5,525 bases of DNA from positions 1-5,525 of the forward strand of contig JAQWIP010000128.1 in the NCBI GenBank assembly GCA_029248825.1, given 5' to 3'. Below the pieces are notes generated by a model, which searched no databases, was not told the origin of the DNA, and saw nothing but the letters and a program-made list of their open reading frames with translations. A program made the position numbers and the translations under genes. How positions within the stretch are numbered: position 1 is the first letter of the stretch; the number at the start of each line of letters is the position of its first letter. Source of the DNA: Alphaproteobacteria bacterium. GTDB lineage: Bacteria; Pseudomonadota; Alphaproteobacteria; RS24. This document shows positions 1 to 4,341 of this stretch, in pieces.

Positions 1-49
1 CGACCCTCTGATTACAAATCAGATGCTCTACCAACTGAGCTAAGCCGGC
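1..49 (-). tRNA. tRNA-Thr (anticodon UGU), 3' part cut off by window edge
   Basis: Read on the minus strand, the segment begins with the 7-base 5' acceptor arm GCCGGCT. It is followed by a D-arm (GCTC ... GAGC around AGTTGGTA) and a 5-bp anticodon stem TCTGA/TCAGA enclosing the loop TTTGTAA. The anticodon is UGU (plus-strand positions 14-16), which reads ACA threonine codons. The variable region begins with GGGTCG, and then the window ends, so the T-arm, the 3' acceptor strand and the CCA end lie outside. The visible part folds without mismatches and looks functional. It lies 129 bases downstream of the GST gene in the same orientation and may have its own promoter in that spacer. Confidence 0.95.
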
Positions 50-91
50 TCGCCCTTAACTCGGAAAACGCCGAAGCCACGGACTGCGCTT

Positions 92-120
92 GAAATAGCC
101 AATATTTCTCGGCTTGGCAA
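92..120 (-). promoter_or_regulatory. Possible sigma-70-type promoter for tRNA-Thr
   Basis: On the minus strand, TTGCCA (plus positions 115-120; 5 of 6 matches to TTGACA) is separated by exactly 17 bases from TATTTC (92-97; 3 of 6 matches to TATAAT). Initiation would fall roughly 35-40 bases before the tRNA 5' end, leaving a short leader. The -35 element lies inside one arm of the inverted repeat at 111-150. The weak -10 match means this is only a candidate. Confidence 0.28.
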
Positions 121-150
121 GCGACAATTCTACCCGCTCGCTTGCCAGCC
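111..150. repeat. Strong imperfect inverted repeat (hairpin) between GST and tRNA-Thr
   Basis: The arms at 111-124 (GGCTTGGCAAGCGA) and 138-150 (TCGCTTGCCAGCC) pair over 13 bp with a single bulged base, around a 13-base loop. No T-run follows the hairpin on either strand: the minus strand continues GAGAAATATT. It is therefore not a textbook intrinsic terminator. It could be a transcript-end or processing structure for the GST mRNA, or an operator-like palindrome over the putative tRNA promoter. The pairing is seen directly; the role is unknown. Confidence 0.55.
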
Positions 151-178
151 CAAAGGCGCGCCCGCGAGCCATGCAGAG

Positions 179-865
179 TTATTTCGATGGCAATATCATG
201 CTTGGACGGTCGTCCAATTTGGTTGCCGCTTGAAACGCCGGACGCGCTCTCATGCGGGTCAGCCATTCTTGCAAATTCGGATAGGCGTCCAAAAGTCCGC
301 GCGATGCCGCGCCCTCAATATTGTAGACAATCAGAATATCCGCCAAGCTTAACGCCTCGCCGCCAAAATAGGGTTGTTCAGCCAAATCAGCCTCGCCCTG
401 CTTCAGCAACGCAAATAGACGCGGCTCAATAAAGCCCTTGGTCAACCCGCCCGTAATCATTTTCGCTAAAGGCCGCAAGAAAAACGGCACCCGCTCCGTG
501 GTCATTCGCAACACAGTTTGCATTAGCAAAATCGGCATCATCGAGCCTTGCGCCGCGTGAAACCAAAACAAATAGCGCGTGCGGTCAGGGCTGCCAGCCT
601 CTGGACGCAAACCGCAATCGGGCGATAAATCCGCCAGATAATCCATAATCGCACTGCTTTCGGCCAAAACCAATTTGCCATGCGTAATCACCGGAGCCGT
701 GCCAATCGGCGAGATGGCTTTATATTCTGCCGGCGCCAAAACACTCACCGGATCTCGATTATACGACTTCAACTCATAGGGTTGCCCCATTTCTTCCAAC
801 AGCCAAAGAATGCGGAACGATTGAGAATACTCAAGGTGATGAAGCGTCAGTTTTTTCGCAGCCAT
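179..865 (-). CDS. Glutathione S-transferase, GTT1-like class
   Basis: The predicted 228-residue cytosolic enzyme would conjugate glutathione to electrophiles or use it in peroxide or thiol chemistry. Residues 5-80 form the thioredoxin-like glutathione-binding domain. They contain LHHLEYSQSFRILWLLEE (residues 8-25), resembling the LHHLxxSRSxRILWLLEE region of yeast Gtt1-type GSTs, with Ser14/Ser16 or Tyr13 as candidate glutathione-activating residues. They also contain the cis-proline segment APVI (Pro58) and the gamma-glutamyl-binding pair Glu69-Ser70. The rest is the all-helical domain, including the N-capping-box-like SLADILIVYNIEG segment near residues 180-192. Length is normal for the family. 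The ATG at 865 is chosen because AGGA lies 8 bases upstream; a TTG seven codons earlier (886) lacks comparable support. It lies 88 bases after the DUF2855 gene on the same strand, with a possible terminator between. The true substrate is unknown. Confidence 0.92.
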   Translation of the reverse strand: MAAKKLTLHHLEYSQSFRILWLLEEMGQPYELKSYNRDPVSVLAPAEYKAISPIGTAPVITHGKLVLAESSAIMDYLADLSPDCGLRPEAGSPDRTRYLFWFHAAQGSMMPILLMQTVLRMTTERVPFFLRPLAKMITGGLTKGFIEPRLFALLKQGEADLAEQPYFGGEALSLADILIVYNIEGAASRGLLDAYPNLQEWLTRMRARPAFQAATKLDDRPSMILPSK

Positions 866-871
866 GATAGG

Positions 872-877
872 TTTCCT
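872..877 (-). promoter_or_regulatory. Ribosome binding site of the GST gene
   Basis: AGGAAA on the minus strand lies with its AGGA core 8 bases before the ATG at 865. It decides in favour of that ATG over the upstream in-frame TTG at 884-886. Confidence 0.6.
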
Positions 878-920
878 GTTTTTCAAAAAATAAACGTGAG
901 GCGTTAGTTAGGTCGATACG

Positions 921-957
921 CAAAATAATCTAGGCCAAGCGATGACGACTTGGCTAG
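921..957 (-). terminator. Possible intrinsic terminator after the DUF2855 gene
   Basis: On the minus strand, CTAGCCAAG (949-957) pairs with CTTGGCCTAG (930-939) over 9 bp with one bulged C, around a 9-base loop. The T-rich run ATTATTTTG follows. The TAG stop codon (954-956) is part of the stem. The interrupted T-tract suggests partial termination or attenuation before the GST gene rather than a tight stop. I saw no convincing separate GST promoter in 866-920. Confidence 0.45.
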
Positions 958-2078
958 GGGAGAATAATCAGCCCCTCTTGGGCGCGCATATCGCCCGCCA
1001 CCACGGCGTCATAAATCGAGCCGAAATTCTCCAACCCTTGGGTTTCTTTTACGTCCATCCAATTTTGTGCATGCGCCATGCCACCAGCTAGAAAATCAGC
1101 CACTTTGGCGTTGAAATCCAGCGCGCCCCATTCCTTGGCGCGGCGTTGAATGTGACCTGGCGCGAAAAACATCGCGCTGCGGTCGCGAATAATTTGCGCC
1201 GCAGCCGGGTCTTTTTGCGCCTCGCTCGTGTCCCAATGGGTCAGCCCCACATTGTGGCACCACCGCATATTCTCGCCCAAAGCCCCGTGCAAAGCCCCCA
1301 GCACCGAAGCATTGCCCGACATATCCACCAACACGCTTGGCGCGTGTTTCAGCGCGGCCAAATCATCATAGGCGATAACCTCGTCATAGCTGCCGACCGA
1401 TTGCGTGAAAGCCACATTGCTCGGCGAGGTTAGCCCCACAATGCGCGGGCGCTGGCCGTCTAGTTGCGACAGACCATAGGCCAAACCAATGGCGGTTTTG
1501 CTGGAGGCCGAGAGGATAACCACCTGCTCGGCACCATGATAATCTTGCTCTTGCAACGCATCGCACAAGCAATAGCTGGTGCCATAAAGCGGGTTTAATA
1601 GCGCGCGCATGCCATCGGCCATCGCATTGCCTGCGGTCGTGCCAAGGCGGTCGTAGCTGTTATAAACAGGCGGCAATTCCGCCCGATGCGCCGCCCCATC
1701 GACCAATCGGTCGTCGGTCACGCGGGTCGGCACCATTTGCAAAAAATTGGCCATCGGGAAATAGCCGTAAAACCGCTCGCCAAGCTCGATGTCGCTATTT
1801 TTAGACGCCACCACATTGGCAAAGCCCCAGACAGGAACCAGACCCCAATCGCCCTCTCCGCTCTCTCCGCTATCGGCGCTCTCGCTTGGTGGGAAAAATT
1901 GCCAATAGCCGATTTGCTCGCCAATCGCGCCATAGGTCACATTATTGGCAGTGAAGGCAAAGCGTTCAATCGCGACTAAAATCTCGCCATCGGCCAAAGT
2001 AAAATCTGCGACGCTCTCGCCAGCCGATACCAATCGGGTTTTGGTGATGTCTCTTTTATCGGTTTGAAATTCGGCCAT
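954..2078 (-). CDS. DUF2855 family protein (medium-chain dehydrogenase/reductase-like)
   Basis: This 374-residue soluble protein is recognised as DUF2855, a family with no assigned reaction that resembles medium-chain (alcohol/quinone) dehydrogenases. The N-terminal part (about 1-120) carries the family-like stretch around FAFTANNVTYGAIG (40-53) and IGYWQFFP (56-63), then WGLVPVWGFANVVAS (78-92). The C-terminal part (about 145-340) looks like a Rossmann nucleotide-binding domain: strand VVILSASS (186-193) leads into KTAIGLAYGL (194-203), followed by PRIVGLTS (211-218) and VLVDMSGN (249-256). The usual GxGxxG is not present in canonical form, so cofactor binding is inferred. A short Ser/Gly/acidic insert occupies residues 66-77. 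The ATG start has AAAGGAG 7 bases upstream. It begins 31 bases after the flavin oxidoreductase stop, so the two are probably co-transcribed and may act on related substrates. Confidence 0.85.
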   Translation of the reverse strand: MAEFQTDKRDITKTRLVSAGESVADFTLADGEILVAIERFAFTANNVTYGAIGEQIGYWQFFPPSESADSGESGEGDWGLVPVWGFANVVASKNSDIELGERFYGYFPMANFLQMVPTRVTDDRLVDGAAHRAELPPVYNSYDRLGTTAGNAMADGMRALLNPLYGTSYCLCDALQEQDYHGAEQVVILSASSKTAIGLAYGLSQLDGQRPRIVGLTSPSNVAFTQSVGSYDEVIAYDDLAALKHAPSVLVDMSGNASVLGALHGALGENMRWCHNVGLTHWDTSEAQKDPAAAQIIRDRSAMFFAPGHIQRRAKEWGALDFNAKVADFLAGGMAHAQNWMDVKETQGLENFGSIYDAVVAGDMRAQEGLIILP

Positions 2079-2109
2079 GGGTCGTCTCCTTTAGAGCATG
2101 TATTTATTT

Positions 2110-3516
2110 TTAAGCTTCCAGCGTCGCCGCCAGCTCCATGAGTTTCCCCACGGCTTTGGGGGCATTGTCGCGCATACGCAGCAAAATATCCATTTTTTCT
2201 TTGTCGTCTGGCGCCACGCTAGACGTCAATTTGGTAAACCCGTCCAAACGGTTGTCGCGAACCCAAGCGCGCAAGGGTTTGTCTTGCGACCAATTAAATT
2301 GGTTCATCATCGCAGCCAAAGTCATGGTCACAAAATCATCGCTCGTATTGGGCAGCGGCACCACATTGCACAGGCGGTTTTTCTCTTCTTCATCGGCATA
2401 ATTAGCCTCGACATAGGCAATCATCGAACCGCTGAAAACCGGCATGAAACTGCGAATGGTCTGCGGCGTAATCACATCGCCATCGAACACAGGCTTGGCC
2501 GACATGCGCACCATCGTGCGCGACAGACTGGCCGAGCAATCAATATGCACATGCTCGGGGCTGGTTTCCAATTCGCCATTTTCCAACACAATGCGGCTTG
2601 GTTCCAGAGCCGTCACGCGCCCCATGCGAACCACGTTTTTAAGGCGGCGCAAGGCGTCTAACTCGGGCTTGGAAATGGTTGCAGCGTGGAACATGGTCGG
2701 CGCCACTTGTTTATCAAAGCGCACCACGCAGCCCTTGTCTTCAAGGCGCGCATACATATCGTCGACGCTGGTCGCTTCGGCGATGGCTTCGAATTGATTG
2801 GCCTGATTGCCAAATGTGCCCGCGAAAAACTCATTGTCGGGCTGGGCATATTCGCGCGGCAGCATCCAAGCATCGCGCGGCATAATCCAGCGAATATCAT
2901 CTGGCTCCACGCCATGCTCTAGCAACCAAAGGCAGGCATCCATGCCGGTTTTGCCCGAGCCGATAACCACATAGCCCTTGGCCGAATGGCGCAAGCGCGG
3001 CAGTGCATTCAGCGGCATGAAGTTGACCCCCTCGGCAATCGAGAAAGCAGGCGTATGTTCGGCTGGCACATCGACGGTAAGGCGCGTGGCATCGACGAGT
3101 TTTTTATAGCGTACTTCATATTGCTTGCCCGACGTTCGGCCAGAAAATTGGCCATCGCCTTGGTAATCACACATCGGGAAATATTGCACGCGCCCCGATG
3201 GCAAAAATGTCTGCTGCATCACATCGTCAAAATAAGCGCTGACTTCGGCGCCAGAGGCGAGGTCGAACAGGCCTTTATTCATGCCCACTTGGTCTTTTTG
3301 AAAGCGGCTCAGCTCGCGCGATTCCACGCCGTAAAACGACGAAGGCTGGTGCAAACGAACGAAAGGATAAGCCACATTCCAATGCCCACCCGGCTTGGCG
3401 TGGCGGTCGACGATAATCATTTTGGCGTCGGTCTGGCTCAACAAAGTATCGGCAAAAGCCATGCCCATGGCCCCGCTGCCGACAATTAGATAATCCGTTT
3501 CTAAAACAATACTCAC
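2110..3516 (-). CDS. FAD/NAD(P)-dependent oxidoreductase, flavin-monooxygenase-like
   Basis: The predicted 468-residue flavoprotein has two dinucleotide-binding folds. The FAD site is near the N-terminus: strand DYLIVGSGAMGMAFA (8-22) contains G13-x-G15-xx-G18, an acidic residue (Asp37) follows the second strand, and GGHW (43-46) plus VRLHQPSSFYGV (53-64) form a segment typical of monooxygenase-like flavoproteins. A second Rossmann motif, VVIGSGKTGMDACLWLLEHG (183-202) with G186-x-G188-xx-G191, should bind NAD(P)H; Arg214 follows the next strand. The Baeyer-Villiger fingerprint FxGxxxHxxxW was not seen, so neither a BVMO nor a classical FMO assignment is safe. No signal peptide or membrane segment is evident. 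The start is GTG at 3514-3516, with AGGAG 6 bases upstream. It is first gene of a probable two-gene operon with the DUF2855 gene. Oxygenation or dehydrogenation of a small organic substrate is inferred; the substrate is unknown. Confidence 0.88.
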   Translation of the reverse strand: MSIVLETDYLIVGSGAMGMAFADTLLSQTDAKMIIVDRHAKPGGHWNVAYPFVRLHQPSSFYGVESRELSRFQKDQVGMNKGLFDLASGAEVSAYFDDVMQQTFLPSGRVQYFPMCDYQGDGQFSGRTSGKQYEVRYKKLVDATRLTVDVPAEHTPAFSIAEGVNFMPLNALPRLRHSAKGYVVIGSGKTGMDACLWLLEHGVEPDDIRWIMPRDAWMLPREYAQPDNEFFAGTFGNQANQFEAIAEATSVDDMYARLEDKGCVVRFDKQVAPTMFHAATISKPELDALRRLKNVVRMGRVTALEPSRIVLENGELETSPEHVHIDCSASLSRTMVRMSAKPVFDGDVITPQTIRSFMPVFSGSMIAYVEANYADEEEKNRLCNVVPLPNTSDDFVTMTLAAMMNQFNWSQDKPLRAWVRDNRLDGFTKLTSSVAPDDKEKMDILLRMRDNAPKAVGKLMELAATLEA

Positions 3517-3522
3517 ACCACT

Positions 3523-3527
3523 CTCCT
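3523..3527 (-). promoter_or_regulatory. Ribosome binding site supporting a GTG start
   Basis: AGGAG on the minus strand lies 6 bases before the GTG at 3514-3516. The reading frame has no ATG near its start, so this site fixes the non-standard start of the flavin oxidoreductase. Confidence 0.65.
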
Positions 3528-3570
3528 ATGGGTTCGCCAAGCTGCAACGCTCACTGCTTGCGATGAGAGA

Positions 3571-3598
3571 GATATAGGGCAATTTTCAGACAGCCCAA
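3571..3598 (-). promoter_or_regulatory. Weak candidate promoter for the oxidoreductase-DUF2855 operon
   Basis: The 100-base gap upstream of the flavin oxidoreductase contains, on the minus strand, TTGGGC (3593-3598) and TATATC (3571-3576) separated by 16 bases. Both hexamers match the sigma-70 consensus only partly (3 of 6 and 4 of 6). Its placement about 55 bases before the GTG start is reasonable. Read-through from the PII-like genes is the alternative. Confidence 0.22.
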
Positions 3599-3611
3599 AC
3601 GGAAAATCTAG

Positions 3612-3628
3612 CGCGCTTAGCTGGCGCG
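3612..3628 (-). terminator. Weak hairpin at the end of the second PII-like gene
   Basis: A perfect 5-bp GC stem, CGCGC/GCGCG, with a 7-base loop spans the TAA stop codon (3617-3619). On the minus strand it is followed by AGATTTTCC, which has only four consecutive T residues. It may mark the end of the DUF1538/PII-like transcript, but the stem is short. Confidence 0.25.
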
Positions 3629-3904
3629 TTTATGCAGCGGCATTTGATAAACCAGCCCGCTTTGCGGCTCGGATAAATCGGCTTTTTGCGTAATCAGTTT
3701 GAAAATCTTATCGGCGTTTTTGGTTTCCACCAAAACCGTCACAATGTCGTTTTCCGACGCCGAGCCAAATTCGCGAAAGGCAAATAAATCTTCCGTACGA
3801 CCCGCCTCAACGTAAATGCCGAGGACGCGCTTGTCGTCTTTCAATTGCGCCAGCAATTTATTGCCCGTGCCTTTGTGCAGAAAGGCGCCTATCTCGGTAA
3901 TCAT
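3617..3904 (-). CDS. Small divergent PII-like (GlnB-fold) protein
   Basis: The 95-residue soluble protein has the order expected of a minimal PII fold. An opening strand (ITEIGAFL, 2-9) is followed by a helix-strand unit KLLAQLKDDKRVLGIYVEAGR (16-36), a short loop (about 37-51), then strand DIVTVLVE (53-60), helix KNADKIFKLITQ (62-73) and a closing strand SGLVYQMPL (82-90). The T-loop is much shorter than in GlnB/GlnK, and no tyrosine corresponding to the uridylylation site can be seen. Its ATG overlaps the stop of the preceding PII-like gene as ATGA, and only a weak upstream GGTG could serve as ribosome site, so it is probably translated by coupling. That would favour balanced amounts of the two proteins. 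Family assignment rests on pattern and context, since identity to classical PII is low. A role in regulating the neighbouring DUF1538 membrane protein is inferred. Confidence 0.72.
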   Translation of the reverse strand: MITEIGAFLHKGTGNKLLAQLKDDKRVLGIYVEAGRTEDLFAFREFGSASENDIVTVLVETKNADKIFKLITQKADLSEPQSGLVYQMPLHKRAS

Positions 3905-4317
3905 TTCTTAGCACCGGATTTCTTGGCAGCAGGTTTCTTAACTGGCTTTTTCTTGGCTGGTTTTTTCGCGGCGGCCATAATTTCATCTGGAATATAAGTC
4001 GCGATGCGGTCGAGGTCGTTCATGAACATAATGCCCATGCCCGGCTTATCGAGGTCGCCGGCCAAATACATGGCTTCAAACACGCGGTCGGCCTGCTCTT
4101 GGCTGACGATGATGCGGATCATTTCTTTCTGCTCGTCAATGGCAACGCCCATCAGCCCCATGCGTTCGCGAATGCCTGTGCCGCGCGCGTAAGTAACGGT
4201 TGCGCCTTGCGCGCCGACATCTTGCGCCGCCTTCACCACTTTCTCGGCTTGGCTGGCTTGCACGATACAGGTAATCATCAGCGCATCGGTTAAATAAGTC
4301 ATTTGTCTTCCGGCCAT
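3901..4317 (-). CDS. PII-like regulator with lysine/alanine/proline-rich C-terminal tail
   Basis: This 138-residue protein has a PII core at about residues 12-110. ALMITCIVQASQAEKVVKAA (12-31) gives the first strand and helix, and GAQGATVTYARGTG (35-48) resembles the GlnB region GITGMTVTEVKGFG. A shortened T-loop (about 46-64) lacks the GlnB uridylylation tyrosine. MIRIIVSQEQADRVFEAMY (66-84) is the second strand-helix, and GMGIMFMNDLDRI (93-105) parallels the GDGKIFVFDVARV closing segment. Classical PII proteins form trimers that bind ATP/ADP and 2-oxoglutarate; whether this one does is unknown. Residues 115-138 form an unusual tail with 11 lysines in 24 residues plus Ala and Pro, apparently disordered. 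The ATG at 4317 is chosen because AAGGAGG lies 7 bases upstream; an internal ATG at codon 6 is a poorer alternative. It lies 24 bases after the DUF1538 gene and overlaps the next PII-like gene by 4 bases. Confidence 0.85.
   Translation of the reverse strand: MAGRQMTYLTDALMITCIVQASQAEKVVKAAQDVGAQGATVTYARGTGIRERMGLMGVAIDEQKEMIRIIVSQEQADRVFEAMYLAGDLDKPGMGIMFMNDLDRIATYIPDEIMAAAKKPAKKKPVKKPAAKKSGAKK
3904..3975 (-). other. Lysine-rich C-terminal tail of the first PII-like protein
   Basis: These 24 codons encode a low-complexity Lys-Ala-Pro segment built from KKPA/KKP/AKK-like units (residues 115-138), similar in style to histone-H1-like or AlgP-like tails. It lies beyond the end of the PII fold. 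Such a tail could contact acidic lipids, nucleic acid or an acidic cytoplasmic surface of the membrane partner; none of these is demonstrated. Confidence 0.8.
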
Positions 4318-4324
4318 GGTTCAG

Positions 4325-4331
4325 CCTCCTT
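4325..4331 (-). promoter_or_regulatory. Strong ribosome binding site of the first PII-like gene
   Basis: AAGGAGG, a near-perfect anti-16S match, lies 7 bases before the ATG at 4317 and within the 24-base gap after the DUF1538 stop codon. It favours codon 1 over the internal ATG at codon 6 and suggests that the soluble regulator is made in larger amounts than a membrane protein. Confidence 0.7.
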
Positions 4332-4341
4332 CGTGTTAAAT

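Noticed and set aside
179..432. Plus-strand open frame beginning at 142 that overlaps the 3' end of the GST gene
   Set aside because: It runs antisense to the GST C-terminal domain, and its product is low-information and Arg/Pro/Gln-rich.
866..886. Seven-residue N-terminal extension of the GST from a TTG start
   Set aside because: The ATG at 865 has a suitably spaced AGGA, and the thioredoxin fold begins right after it. The extension adds only polar residues.
2098..2661. Long plus-strand open frame (187 codons) opposite the flavin oxidoreductase
   Set aside because: It lies entirely antisense to a gene with clear FAD and NAD(P) motifs. Its translation is rich in His, Arg and Gln with no recognisable domain, as expected of a shadow frame.
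2986..3489. Plus-strand open frame (167 codons) opposite the N-terminal half of the same gene
   Set aside because: It is antisense to the FAD-binding region. The product is His/Arg/Ala-rich and resembles no family I recognise, and no good ribosome site was noted.
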